In this document: one piece after another, positions 1 to 8,699 of the stretch | Numbering within the stretch: the stretch's first letter is position 1 | Layout of the letters: each line of letters opens with the position of its first letter | From: Planctomycetota bacterium | Lineage (GTDB): Bacteria > Planctomycetota > Planctomycetia > Pirellulales > UBA1268 | Direction: 5' to 3' | Assembly (NCBI GenBank): GCA_018970785.1 | Contig: JAGWVR010000029.1 | Span: 1-36,478, forward strand | DNA length: 36,478 nt | Translations under genes and position numbers: made by a program | Notes under the pieces: generated by a model | The model's input: only the letters and a program-made list of their open reading frames with translations | Database searches by the model: none | Told to the model about the DNA's origin: nothing

Positions 1-118
1 GCCAGGGCGCGGCTGGACGCTTCCCCATCCCGGGCCGTTCCCGCCATCCGTGATCCGTCGTGCACGATCCTCGCCCTCGCCGCCTGCCCCACCTCTCGCC
101 CCGGCCGTCCGCATCGAT

Positions 119-1078
119 TCAGTAATCCCCCTCCGCCAGCACCTGCCCGTCGCCGACGTTGCCGAGCCGGTCGAACACCGCCGGATCGACGTCGTAGCCC
201 AACGCGTGGACGGAACCGTCGGCGAACACCACCTGGAAGGTGCCGGCATGCGACGAGCCGAACGCCTCGCCGCCGTCGTCGTCGCCGCGATGGTCGCGCT
301 GCGGAGGGATGTCGGTGCGGCGGAGGGTGTCCTCGTCCCAGCCGGCCGTGTAGCCCTCGTTGTCGTCTTCCTGCCACTTCCCGAGGAGCCGGACGTTGAG
401 GCGTTTCTCGCCGACGGCGATCGTCTTCGACAGCCCGTCGGTGACCGCGGCGGCACGGCGCGACTGGGCGCGGCGATCGCTGCCGCTGCGGACGAGCAGC
501 CCGTTGCCGCCGAGATTCGCACCGGCGTAGTCGATCAGACCGTGGGTCAATTCACGGCCGTCGAGGTAGTGGATGTCGGCGTAGGTGGCGGCCTGCGGCG
601 GCCGCCGGCTCGGGCAGAAGTAGGGCGCGACCAGCGCCGCGATGGCGGCGGTCTGCCGCGACACATCGTCGCTCCCCGGCGGGGCCCAGGCGGCGCTTTC
701 CTCGAGGTGCGGCAAGAGTTGGTATCCCCAGCCCGCGTCCTGCTGGACGCCGGTCGCCGGCCGGCCGCCGACGAAGTTGGGGGGCGTCCACCATTGATTG
801 CCGCCGGTGGGGAAGATCCGCAGTGCCGTCTCGTGGTTCTGCAGCGCCACGCCGATCTGGCGGAGGTGGTTTTGGCAGGTCGCCTTGCGACCCGACTCGC
901 GGACCGCCTGCACGGCCGGCAGCAGCAATCCCACCAGCGTGCCGATGATCGCGATCACCACCAGCAGCTCGACGAGCGTGAAGCCTCGCCGGCCGGCGGC
1001 ACGGCGCACGGGCGCGCGCCGGCGCGGCGAAGACACGCCGTGGAGACGATGGACCGGCTGTTGGTGGCGGCGCGTCAT
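119..1078 (-). CDS. DUF1559 domain protein with type II pseudopilin N-terminus
   Basis: 319 aa. After a basic leader of about 32 residues comes the prepilin peptidase motif [15 protein letters not shown] (G32/F33, E37), with a hydrophobic helix to about residue 53, so the protein is probably processed and membrane-inserted like a type II/IV pseudopilin. The helix is followed by [14 protein letters not shown] and [14 protein letters not shown], the usual opening of the DUF1559 (SBP_bac_10) family, and the C-terminus carries the family's FADGSVH motif. Planctomycetes encode these proteins in large paralogous sets; their role is unknown. The ATG at 1078 was chosen because it gives a short basic leader; the frame stays open upstream without pilin features. 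The downstream 118 bases to the window edge hold no gene I can support. Family assignment is firm; function is not. Confidence 0.93.
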   Translation of the reverse strand: MTRRHQQPVHRLHGVSSPRRRAPVRRAAGRRGFTLVELLVVIAIIGTLVGLLLPAVQAVRESGRKATCQNHLRQIGVALQNHETALRIFPTGGNQWWTPPNFVGGRPATGVQQDAGWGYQLLPHLEESAAWAPPGSDDVSRQTAAIAALVAPYFCPSRRPPQAATYADIHYLDGRELTHGLIDYAGANLGGNGLLVRSGSDRRAQSRRAAAVTDGLSKTIAVGEKRLNVRLLGKWQEDDNEGYTAGWDEDTLRRTDIPPQRDHRGDDDGGEAFGSSHAGTFQVVFADGSVHALGYDVDPAVFDRLGNVGDGQVLAEGDY

Positions 1079-1257
1079 GCGATTCACCGAGCCGACCCGG
1101 AAGGCCACGTCCGGCGTCCGATCGGCGGCGACCACGCCGGATCGACGCCACGCCGGCGTCGATCCCGTTGCCGCGACTCTGGCCCACCGCCACGGCCTCG
1201 GGGTCGCGGTCGGAAAATGCATGGTACCGCATGCCGGTGACGGGTCGAGCGATGGGC

Positions 1258-1920
1258 TCATCCCTGGCCGGACGCAGATCGACGGCGCAACAGGCTCACG
1301 AGGACCCGAAACGCCTCGCCATCCTTCGTCCCGGTGAATTCCGTCTCCCGCTCGCGTTCCAGGCCGACGTTCAGGAACAGGTCGCGGTAGGTGAGGATCA
1401 AGAAGGGGCGCAGCAGCCAGTCGCGTTCGGCGCCGAACGTGTTGGCCAGGAGCAGCCGGCCGCCCGGGGCGAGTGATTCCGCGAGCGCGAGGGCCAGCAT
1501 CCCGATGTCGAACACGGGATACAGCCATCCGAGGCAGTAGATCGTCTCCGCCAGGACGATCAGGTCCCACGGCCCGCTGCCCGCGAAATCGTGGGTCATG
1601 GCGTTGGCGGCAAGGAACGTGACGCGGCCAGACCGCCCTCGTTCACCGAGCCGCCGCCGGGCCCGGATGATCGCCGCGTCGGCGACGTCGATCGCCAGCA
1701 GCTCGTCGGCATGCTCCTCGAGCCGCTCGGTCAGGGCGCCCGCACCGCACCCGATCTCCAGCGCACGGCGGTAATGCCGATCGGCGACTGCGGCGCTGAG
1801 GAAGTCGAGACGCTCCCGCTCGTAGTCCGAGGTCTCGAACGACCATGCATCCCCGGCCGACCAGACCCGCTCGTAGTGGTCGCGGATCGTCCGGTCGCGG
1901 TTCGCCGACTCGTCAGTCAT
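1258..1920 (-). CDS. NodS-like SAM-dependent methyltransferase
   Basis: 220 aa. The Rossmann-type class I methyltransferase motif I is at residues 53-61 (ALEIGCGAG), followed by an acidic strand end (LLAIDVADA) and the post-motif strand [13 protein letters not shown]. The N-terminal [14 protein letters not shown] and the block [15 protein letters not shown] resemble the NodS/SAM-methyltransferase family (PF05401), whose founding members N-methylate Nod-factor sugars. Here the substrate is unknown. The ATG at 1920 is preceded by GGGAGAGG at good spacing, which decides the start over the longer open frame. It is 179 bp upstream of the DUF1559 gene on the same strand. Its 5' leader carries a 12-bp tandem repeat. 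Family confident, substrate not. Confidence 0.88.
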   Translation of the reverse strand: MTDESANRDRTIRDHYERVWSAGDAWSFETSDYERERLDFLSAAVADRHYRRALEIGCGAGALTERLEEHADELLAIDVADAAIIRARRRLGERGRSGRVTFLAANAMTHDFAGSGPWDLIVLAETIYCLGWLYPVFDIGMLALALAESLAPGGRLLLANTFGAERDWLLRPFLILTYRDLFLNVGLERERETEFTGTKDGEAFRVLVSLLRRRSASGQG

Positions 1921-2464
1921 TCGCCTCTCCCGGTCGCGCGACCGACGAGCCCCAGCGGAGACCCCAGCGGAGACCCCAGCGGAGACCCCAGCGGCCCATT
2001 CTGGCGACAATGCCGCCAGAATACGCGCCCCCCTCCCGGGATGGGCCCGGGAATGAAAACCCGCTGAATCTCGTGGAAAAATCGGCTGTTGTCGCCCGTG
2101 GAACCGGCGCCGTGGCCGCGGTTTATGAAAACGTCGCAAGCTTGCTCCGATTCCTTGACAGAAGGATCCAAAAACGGTCAAAAACATCCTGGGCAAGGAA
2201 ATCTTTGTCATTCCGTTTTTCAAGGAACCGCTTCTGCAGGCAATCGTCCCGGGCTTGGCTCGTGACGCTTCTTTTCGTGCCGCAGCGGACGCCTTCGGGC
2301 GTTCCGGTTCCTTGCTGCGTTCCCCGGTCGAGTGCCGGTGACGAGAACGCGGTTGGCTCATGATCGTTGGGGTTACGCCGTGTTCGGCATTCCCCAGACG
2401 ACGCGGATAAAAGAGCGATGACGACCGACTCGCGACGGTGCCTGCGGAACGGTGGAGTCCACCG
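1921..2464. other. Intergenic region between divergent methyltransferase and PEP-CTERM genes
   Basis: 544 bases without a supported gene. It should hold two divergent promoters. On the plus strand, TTGACA at 2155-2160 is a perfect -35 hexamer, but the best spaced -10 (TCAAAA, 2178-2183) is poor, so this is only a candidate. A 7-bp stem (one G-U pair) capped by a TTCG tetraloop lies at 2287-2304, with no T-run after it; it may be a structured leader for the downstream surface-protein gene. The 12-bp tandem repeat sits at the left end. The stretch 2100-2260 is visibly AT-richer than the flanking genes. Confidence 0.5.
1951..1994. repeat. 12-bp tandem repeat, about 3.7 copies
   Basis: The unit CCCAGCGGAGAC is repeated three times exactly, plus a partial fourth copy CCCAGCGG. 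It lies 31 bp upstream of the methyltransferase start, in its presumed 5' leader. Copy number changes would shift sequence by 12 bp, preserving frame in any reading frame crossing it. Confidence 0.9.
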
Positions 2465-4645
2465 ATGTCGCACGCCAGCCGCCTCGTCACGCTGATCTCC
2501 CTCGCGTTGGTCGCCACCGCGGCCATCGGCCGTGCCTCGGCCGGGACTCCCGCCACCTGGGTGGGCGGCGGCGGGTCTTTGCTCTGGTCGACCGCGACCA
2601 ACTGGGCACCCGCGCCGCCGACGACGTCGGGGGCTTATGACCTTGTCTTCTCGGGCACCCTCAGTGGCACCGCCCAGCTCAACAACGACATCGGGACGAT
2701 CACCGTCAGCTCGTTGACGTTCGCCAACAGCGGTTCGCTCACCTCGTCGGGTACGTTCAACCTCTTCAACCTCGCCGGATCGGGCCTCGCCCTGTCGAGC
2801 GGCACGATCACGACGACGGCGGCGGTCAACGCCTCCGCCTTCGACGGCGACACGGTCGCGATGCCGTTGTCGCTGTCGGGCTCCAATGCGATCGCGTTGG
2901 GCACCGGCCATTCGCTCAGCATCTCGGGCAACATCTCCGGTGGCGGGTCGCTCACGATTTCCGGTGGCGTGTCCAATTCCTCCTTCGTGTACCTTTCCGG
3001 GTCCAGCAGTTACTCCGGTGGCACGGTCATCACCGGCGGCAACGTTCAGACCCAGTCGCGTACCAGCACGGTTGGCGACAACTTCACCCTCGGCACGGGC
3101 CCGGTGAGCGTCAGCGGCAGCGGCACGCTCTACCTCCGCAACTCCTCGACGCTCGGCAACACGCTGTCGCTGTCGGGCACCGGTGCGCTGGGCGGGGCAC
3201 TGCGTGGATCGTTCGGCACGGCCGGGTCCACGGCGGCGACGACCGGCACGGTCGCGCTCACCGGCGACGCCGGCATCGCCACGGCATCCAGCGTGAACGG
3301 CGACACGACGTCGAAGCTCGTCATGGCCGGCCCGCTCGACCTGGGGAGCTTCACGGCGACGTTCCGCCCCGGCAAGCAGGCCACCGCCGCGACGGGCCTC
3401 CTGATCGACGTCCAGGGGTCGATCACCGGGGCCGGGTCGGTCATCCTCAACGCCCCCACTTCGGTCGGCCCGCTCAAGCTCAGCGGCTCCAACAATTACA
3501 CCGGCAGCACCACGATCACCTCGGGGACGCTGATCGTCGGCAACTCCAACGCCCTGGGCAACGGTGCGGCACTCGCGGTCAACGCCAACGGACTCGACCT
3601 CAACGGCTTCACCGTCTCGTCCGGTGCGCTGTCGGGCAGCGCGACGGGCGTGATCCAGTCGAACACCTCCGGCGCCGCCCGCTTGATCACCAGCTCCACG
3701 GCGAGCTCGACCTACGCCGGCACGATCACCAACGGCTCGGGCACCGTCGGCCTCACGAAGGCCGGCAGCGGCACGCTCACGCTCACCGGCAGCAACGGGT
3801 TCACCGGCTCGGCCGCGATCAACGGCGGCGTGCTCGCCCTCGGCGGGTCCAACGTCCTCGCCGGCGGCGGCGACATCACCTTCGGCAGCGGCACGATGCA
3901 GTATTCCGCCGCCAACACGCTCGACTACTCGACGCGCATCACGAACAGCTCGGCGGCGGTCGCCATCGACACCAACGGCCAGACGATCACCTACGCCGGC
4001 GCCATCCCCTCGAGCAACGTCGCGGGGCTGACCAAGTCGGGCTCGGGCGCCCTGTACCTCAACGCCGTCAACCAGTTCACCGGCACGACGACCGTCGTCA
4101 GCGGCACCCTCGGCGGCAACGGCCGCGTCACCGGCCCGGTCGTCGTCTCCGGCTCGTCGGTGATCGCCCCCGGGGCGACCGCCAACAGCTTCGGGACGTT
4201 CGGGCTCGGCGGGTTGGCCGTCACCGCCGCGGAGGCGACGGTGATGATGTCGATCAGCGGCACGACCGCCGGCACGACCTACGACCAGTTCGACTTCTCC
4301 GCCGGCTCGACGGTGACCTACGGCGGCAAGCTCGACCTGTCGCTGTCGGGCAGCTACGCCAACGGCACGGCCTTCGACCTGTTCAAGGGGTTCGCGTCGG
4401 CGTCGGGCCACTTCTCGACGCTCACGTTCGCGGCTGCCGGCTCCCCCTACGACAACCTCGCCTTCAACCAGATCGGGACCTCGGGGATCTGGCAGACCGG
4501 CAACACCGCGGGCGGCCAGTACCTCGTGTTCAACGAGGGCACCGGCCAGCTGGTCGTGGTCCCCGAGCCGTCGTCGCTGGTGCTGGTGGCGATGGCAGCC
4601 GGGACGCTGGCGTTCGGCTCGCGCCGCCGCCGCCGGGCGGTCTGA
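2465..4645 (+). CDS. PEP-CTERM protein with autotransporter-associated beta-strand repeats
   Basis: 726 aa. A signal peptide (hydrophobic core LVTLISLALVATAA, cleavage near ASA-GT) is followed by a Gly/Ser/Thr/Asn-rich solenoid. Repeated blocks of the type LTKAGSGTLTLTGSN-FTGS, TITSGTLIVGNSNALG and VVSGTLGGNGRV are typical of the autotransporter-associated beta-strand repeat (PF12951). The end (residues 698-726) is a PEP-CTERM sorting signal: VPEPSS, a hydrophobic helix, then RRRRR. In known systems this signal is processed by exosortase, so the protein is probably exported and surface-attached or released; no exosortase gene is in the window. There is no C-terminal autotransporter beta-barrel. 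The start is the ATG at 2465, 7 nt after GGAG; an in-frame GTG at 2438 is a weaker alternative. It converges with the ABC exporter, 21 bp away. Confidence 0.95.
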   Translation: MSHASRLVTLISLALVATAAIGRASAGTPATWVGGGGSLLWSTATNWAPAPPTTSGAYDLVFSGTLSGTAQLNNDIGTITVSSLTFANSGSLTSSGTFNLFNLAGSGLALSSGTITTTAAVNASAFDGDTVAMPLSLSGSNAIALGTGHSLSISGNISGGGSLTISGGVSNSSFVYLSGSSSYSGGTVITGGNVQTQSRTSTVGDNFTLGTGPVSVSGSGTLYLRNSSTLGNTLSLSGTGALGGALRGSFGTAGSTAATTGTVALTGDAGIATASSVNGDTTSKLVMAGPLDLGSFTATFRPGKQATAATGLLIDVQGSITGAGSVILNAPTSVGPLKLSGSNNYTGSTTITSGTLIVGNSNALGNGAALAVNANGLDLNGFTVSSGALSGSATGVIQSNTSGAARLITSSTASSTYAGTITNGSGTVGLTKAGSGTLTLTGSNGFTGSAAINGGVLALGGSNVLAGGGDITFGSGTMQYSAANTLDYSTRITNSSAAVAIDTNGQTITYAGAIPSSNVAGLTKSGSGALYLNAVNQFTGTTTVVSGTLGGNGRVTGPVVVSGSSVIAPGATANSFGTFGLGGLAVTAAEATVMMSISGTTAGTTYDQFDFSAGSTVTYGGKLDLSLSGSYANGTAFDLFKGFASASGHFSTLTFAAAGSPYDNLAFNQIGTSGIWQTGNTAGGQYLVFNEGTGQLVVVPEPSSLVLVAMAAGTLAFGSRRRRRAV

Positions 4646-4666
4646 GCCGGTCCGACCGCGCCGGGG

Positions 4667-6490
4667 TCAGGGCTTGAGCGCCCGGGCAGCGGCACGGCGC
4701 TCGGCCTGCCGGGCCTGGAGATCGTTGAGCTGCCGGTAGAGGCCGTCGGCCGCGAGCAGTTGGTCGTGGGTTCCCTGCTCGACGAGGCGCCCCTGGTCCA
4801 TCACCAGGATCCAGTCGGCCCGACGGACCGTCGACAGGCGGTGGGCGATCATGAACGTCGTCCGCCCCTCCATCAACCGGTCGAGGGCGTCGAGGATCAC
4901 GCTCTCGGTGCGCGAGTCGATCGCCGACGTCGGCTCGTCGAGGATCAGGATCGGGGCGTCCTTGAGGAACGCGCGGGCGACGCAGATCCGCTGGCGCTCG
5001 CCGCCGGATAGCCGGCTGCCCCGTTCGCCGAGGACGGTGTCATAGCCCTGGGGAAGGCGGCTGATGAATTCGTGGGCATTGGCCGCCCGCGCCGCCGCGA
5101 CGATCTCCTCCTCACTGGCGTCGAGGCGGCCGTAGCGCAGGTTGTCGCGGATCGTCTTCGAGAATAGCGCCGGATCCTGGAGCACCACGCTCACCTGGCG
5201 GCGCAGAAACTCGATCCCGAGATCGCGGACGTCGCGACCGTCGACGAGCACGCTGCCACGGACGGCGTCGTAGAACCGCGGGATCAGGCTGACCAGCGTG
5301 GTCTTGCCCGCACCGGTCGGGCCGACGATCGCCGTCACCTGGCCCGGACGCGCCCGGAAGGAGATCCCGCGGAGCGTGTCGGCCCGACCGGCGTAGGCGA
5401 AATCGACGTCGCGGAACTCGACCTCCCCGGCACAGCGCTCCCGGACGACAGGCTGCGGCGCCTCGGCGATGTCCGGGGGCGTGTCGAGGAGGCGGAACGA
5501 CGCCGCGAGATTGACCAGTTGGTCCTGCCAGCCGGTGTAGGTGTAGGTGATCGTCTCCAGCGGTTCGTACACCTGGTCGATGTAGCTGAGGACGATCGTC
5601 AGGTCGCCGACCGTGATCCGACCGGCGAGGGCGAGCAGACCGCCGAACGTCCAGGCCACCGCGCGCCCGATGCCGGTGGACAACCGGACCACGAGGGAAA
5701 ACAGTGTCTGCCGGACCGTGACGCCGAGGCGGGCGTCCATCGCGCGCTGCGCGGCGTCGACGTAGCGGCGGTGCTCGAGGCCCTCGCGGCCGAAGGCGAC
5801 GATCACACGGAGCATCGCCAGCGACTCGTGGATCACCGTCAGCGCCCCCCCCTCGAGCTCCCGGGTGCGCTCGATGCGGTCGCGCATCCGCGTGGCGTAG
5901 TAGCGCGACGCGAAGAACATGCCGGGGATGACGCCGAACGAGACCAGCGCCAGCGACCAGTGCATCGTCCAGAGCACGACGAGCATGCCCACGAGCATCG
6001 CCACGCTCTTCACCACCACCGGAAGGCTCATCAGCAACTGGGCCAGCGCTTCTCCCTGATTGGTGATCAGGTAGATGAGCATCCCGCTGCGGTGGTTGTC
6101 GTGGTAGGCGAGCGACAGCTCCATTGCGTGGGCGAACAGCCGGCTGCGGAAGTCGCGGTCGAGTCGCTGCTCGAGGCGGGTGGAGACGTACTTCTCCCAC
6201 ACCAGCAGCACCTGGTTGAGGAGGATCACGAGCACCTCGGCGGCGGCGCAGACGTAGAGCAGGCGGACGCGGAAGTGCTCGTCGCCGAGCCACGTCGCCA
6301 GCCAGGGGGGCGGGGGCCGATCGCCGAGCGAATGGTCGATGAGAAACTTGAACGGCCACGGCGCGAGGAGCACGAGGGCGCCGTTGAGGAGGAACAGCGC
6401 CACGACCAGCGCGGCGCTGCCCCGGTAGGGGCGGAGGTACGGCAGGCAACGCCGGATGAGCGTCACGTTCGCCAGGCCTCGCCGCGTCAT
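4667..6490 (-). CDS. ABC exporter, fused permease-ATPase (MsbA/MdlB type)
   Basis: 607 aa, the usual length for a half-size type IV ABC exporter that works as a dimer. The N-terminal membrane domain (about residues 1-330) has hydrophobic segments near 25-50, 78-98, 155-195 and 262-290. The nucleotide-binding domain has Walker A GPTGAGKTT (390-398), Q-loop VVLQDP (435-440), signature LSGGERQ (494-500), Walker B ILILDEP (514-520) and the switch His in IAHRLST (H550). All catalytic elements look intact. Such exporters move lipids, drugs or peptides; the substrate cannot be told from sequence. The start ATG at 6490 overlaps the stop of the HEAT-repeat gene by ATGA, indicating translational coupling. 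Confidence 0.93.
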   Translation of the reverse strand: MTRRGLANVTLIRRCLPYLRPYRGSAALVVALFLLNGALVLLAPWPFKFLIDHSLGDRPPPPWLATWLGDEHFRVRLLYVCAAAEVLVILLNQVLLVWEKYVSTRLEQRLDRDFRSRLFAHAMELSLAYHDNHRSGMLIYLITNQGEALAQLLMSLPVVVKSVAMLVGMLVVLWTMHWSLALVSFGVIPGMFFASRYYATRMRDRIERTRELEGGALTVIHESLAMLRVIVAFGREGLEHRRYVDAAQRAMDARLGVTVRQTLFSLVVRLSTGIGRAVAWTFGGLLALAGRITVGDLTIVLSYIDQVYEPLETITYTYTGWQDQLVNLAASFRLLDTPPDIAEAPQPVVRERCAGEVEFRDVDFAYAGRADTLRGISFRARPGQVTAIVGPTGAGKTTLVSLIPRFYDAVRGSVLVDGRDVRDLGIEFLRRQVSVVLQDPALFSKTIRDNLRYGRLDASEEEIVAAARAANAHEFISRLPQGYDTVLGERGSRLSGGERQRICVARAFLKDAPILILDEPTSAIDSRTESVILDALDRLMEGRTTFMIAHRLSTVRRADWILVMDQGRLVEQGTHDQLLAADGLYRQLNDLQARQAERRAAARALKP

Positions 6491-7068
6491 CGCTGCCCCC
6501 GCCGCGCGGCGGCAGCCCGGCGGAGCCGCTGCAGCGCCTCGCTCGCCGCCTCGGCGACGTCGCGGTCGCGGTCGCGGGTCAGCGGCTCGACCTTCGGGAT
6601 GGCCGCCACGGCCGCGGGGCCGATCAGGCCGAGGGCCTCGACGGCACAGTAACGCGGCCACATCGCCCGGCTGCCGAGGAGCTTCACCAGGTCGGGCACG
6701 GCGGCCTCGGCGGGGGGCCCGATCCGCCCGAGGGTCTTGGCGATCTCCGCCCGGAGGTCGTCGTCGGCGGTCTTCGCCAGCAGCACGCGGAGCGCGGGCA
6801 CCGCCGCGGCCCCCCGCACCGACATCCACTGGAGATTCTTCAGCGCCGTGTACTGCTCGGTCTCGGAGTCGGTGGCGAGCCTCGCGACCTCCTCGGCGAC
6901 CTCGGGAGCGGTCTCCCCGCGCCGGCAGCCGACGCACCATGCCAGTGCCAGCGGGAGGACGACCTGGCGGCGGGCGAAGGGAACGCACCGGGAGGCCGGG
7001 CGCGACGTCGACGACGGGCAACCGTCGTCCCGCTGGACGAGGACGGGAATCGGATGCGGGCGCGGCAT
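6487..7068 (-). CDS. HEAT-repeat protein coupled to ABC exporter
   Basis: 193 aa. After an unusual N-terminus of about 50 residues, a short hydrophobic stretch (VVLPLALAWCVGC) precedes three to four alpha-helical HEAT-like repeats. These contain blocks such as GAAAVPALRVLLAK, LGRIGPPAEAAVPDLVKLLGS, LGLIGPAAVAAIPKV and DVAEAASEALQRL. HEAT repeats are protein-interaction scaffolds. The hydrophobic stretch ending in Cys could be a poor lipoprotein signal or membrane anchor, but it starts far from the N-terminus and lacks a clean lipobox, so location is uncertain. The ATG at 7068 has AGGA upstream. Its TGA overlaps the exporter ATG by 4 bp, so both proteins are made from one transcript. Confidence 0.85.
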   Translation of the reverse strand: MPRPHPIPVLVQRDDGCPSSTSRPASRCVPFARRQVVLPLALAWCVGCRRGETAPEVAEEVARLATDSETEQYTALKNLQWMSVRGAAAVPALRVLLAKTADDDLRAEIAKTLGRIGPPAEAAVPDLVKLLGSRAMWPRYCAVEALGLIGPAAVAAIPKVEPLTRDRDRDVAEAASEALQRLRRAAAARRGQR

Positions 7069-7164
7069 GGCATCCTGTGCTGGCGAGCGATCGTCACGAC
7101 CGCGACGGCACGCTCCAGCATACCGGCCGACGTCGCCGCACGCCCGCCAGCGCCGGCCCCCGGG

Positions 7165-8181
7165 TCACGCCCCGCGGAGCCGGCGGTAGTCGTCTTCGGT
7201 GGCGTTGAGGAGATCCTCGTCGGCGACCACCTGCTCGAGGAACGGACGGCAGGGATAGCCGGTGGCGTGCTCCTCCTGGAGCGAACGGGCGAACCCTCCC
7301 GAGTCGATGTCGGCGAACACCTCGCGCATCATCGCCGCCATCTGCTCGCGGTCGACCGCCAGCGCCCGTGTCATCCCGCCGAACGCGGCGGCGTAGCCAT
7401 GGGCGCGCGTCGAGCGGAGGAAGCCGTCGGCCGCCATCTGCGCGAACGTCTCGCTCATCTCGCCGGAGAGATACATCTCGAGGAGCAGCCCGAGCGGCGG
7501 CAGCCCCGCCTCGATGCCGACATGGAACGCCGAGAGGACGGCGGCGCCGAGCCACGGCCCGAGCGCCTGCTCGACGAACAAGTCGAGCAGTGCCTCGTCG
7601 CGGGCGGTCATCTCCAGGCCGCCGTGGCGCAGCGACCCGCAGGCGCTGGCCAGCGCCAGCAGCCGCGGCCAGGCCCGGCCGCTGGAGTCGCGCTCGACGC
7701 CGAGATAGCTGAGGTAGCCGCGCCCCGACAGCGTGCGTTCGCGGATCGCGTCGCCCCCCATCCGCGGCGCGAACAGCGCCACGTCGATCCCCGGCGGCGG
7801 CCGGACGAGATCCCAGGCGAGGACGTAGCCCGAGGCGAAGACGAGCGTCGCCCCCGGCTCGAGCGCCGCCATCAGGCCGGGAAGGAGCTCCGGCTGTGCC
7901 TCGTCGGGGAGCATCACCAGCGCCACGTCGGCGCCGGCCGCGGCGGCGGCGAGGCTCCGCGGCGCGAAGCCGTCGGCGGCGGCTCGGGCACTTGACGGCT
8001 CGTCGTCGCTGCCGACGACGAGGCGGGCAGCGGCGGCCGCGGGCAGGGCGTCGCGGAGGTTCAGCGCCAGCGGCCGGCCGAGGAGGCCGTAGCCGAGGAG
8101 GGCCACGGTGCAGTCGGCGAGGGCCCCGGGGTCGGCGTCGGAATCACGGTACAGGCGGTGGCGACGCGGGGATGAATTCAC
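7165..8181 (-). CDS. Ketol-acid reductoisomerase-like protein, catalytically divergent
   Basis: 338 aa from the GTG at 8181, which has GAGG upstream; an ATG at 8202 would add 7 residues without a ribosome site. The N-terminal layout LYRDSDAD...VALLGYGLLGRPLALNLRD matches the KARI (IlvC) Rossmann domain, including the GxGxxG loop (residues 30-35). The middle block APRMGGDAIRERTLSGRGY...VERDSSGRA and the C-terminal ARDEALLDLFVEQ...GIEAGLPP follow KARI order. D200 and E204 match two metal ligands. However, the family's FAHGFNIH is FASGYVLAW here (catalytic His lost), APK is APR, and the second Glu of the ECLHE motif appears missing or shifted. Ordinary acetohydroxyacid isomeroreductase activity is therefore doubtful; a related NAD(P)-dependent role or a structural role is possible. 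It overlaps the SCP2-like gene by 38 bp. Confidence 0.82.
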   Translation of the reverse strand: MNSSPRRHRLYRDSDADPGALADCTVALLGYGLLGRPLALNLRDALPAAAAARLVVGSDDEPSSARAAADGFAPRSLAAAAAGADVALVMLPDEAQPELLPGLMAALEPGATLVFASGYVLAWDLVRPPPGIDVALFAPRMGGDAIRERTLSGRGYLSYLGVERDSSGRAWPRLLALASACGSLRHGGLEMTARDEALLDLFVEQALGPWLGAAVLSAFHVGIEAGLPPLGLLLEMYLSGEMSETFAQMAADGFLRSTRAHGYAAAFGGMTRALAVDREQMAAMMREVFADIDSGGFARSLQEEHATGYPCRPFLEQVVADEDLLNATEDDYRRLRGA

Positions 8182-8572
8182 GGTGGGCCTCGCGGTAGGC
8201 ATCGAGCAGCGGATCGACGAGCATGATGAACTCGCGCAGGCGCAGGGGATTCATGCCGCGGACGTGGATCTTCCCGGCGAGGAACGCCGCCCCGAGCGAG
8301 CGCCTCCCGAACGCCGCATCCTCGAGCGTCGCCCGCGGCATCCGCACGACGAACGGCGGCGCGCCGCCGGGGGGGGCGACCTCGAGCCCCGTCGCGGTGG
8401 CGCGGAGATGGAGGCGGCCGTCGACGTCGGGGAACTCCCAGAGGATGTCGGGCATCGCGGCGGCGAGCTGCTCGCGCTGCCGGGGGGTGAGCCGGCCGTC
8501 GAGAAGCGCGATCATCCGCCCGAGGAGGGCGGCGAACGGCGGATCGACCGCAGGCGTTGAGTCGCTCGGCAT
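8144..8572 (-). CDS. SCP2-like small protein
   Basis: 142 aa. After an N-terminal helical stretch (FAALLGRMIALLDGRLTPRQ), the central part pairs beta strands (GRLHLRATATGLEVAPP, FVVRMPRATLEDAAFG) with the segment FLAGKIHVRGMNPLRLREF. This is the pattern of SCP2 sterol-carrier domains (a G+I+-V+GD-like element before the last helix). SCP2 folds bind lipids or hydrophobic ligands in the cytosol. The start is the ATG at 8572, a poor ribosome site but the only one giving this compact domain. The 3' end overlaps the KARI-like gene, so the two are probably translationally coupled and may act on the same substrate. The family call is by pattern and moderately sure. Confidence 0.7.
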   Translation of the reverse strand: MPSDSTPAVDPPFAALLGRMIALLDGRLTPRQREQLAAAMPDILWEFPDVDGRLHLRATATGLEVAPPGGAPPFVVRMPRATLEDAAFGRRSLGAAFLAGKIHVRGMNPLRLREFIMLVDPLLDAYREAHREFIPASPPPVP

Positions 8573-8699
8573 CGCGGCCCACCCGGGGAGCGTCGGGCGG
8601 CCTGGCGGCGCGACCCATCGAACCGCGGGGAGCCTACCACAGGCGCGCTTTTCCGGTCGGCGGCACATGGCCACGCCGCCGCGGCGCCCGCGGAGCGGC

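Noticed and set aside
1..47. Possible 5' end of a minus-strand gene starting at ATG 47
   Set aside because: Only 15 codons are visible before the window edge, with no family signal and a weak ribosome site.
2155..2183. Consensus TTGACA -35 box upstream of the PEP-CTERM gene
   Set aside because: No acceptable -10 hexamer at 16-18 bp, so it is not listed as a promoter.
2123..4411. 762-codon minus-strand open frame opposite the PEP-CTERM gene
   Set aside because: Composed of Arg/Gly/Ala/Asp-rich low-complexity sequence. The plus strand has a signal peptide, repeats and a sorting signal.
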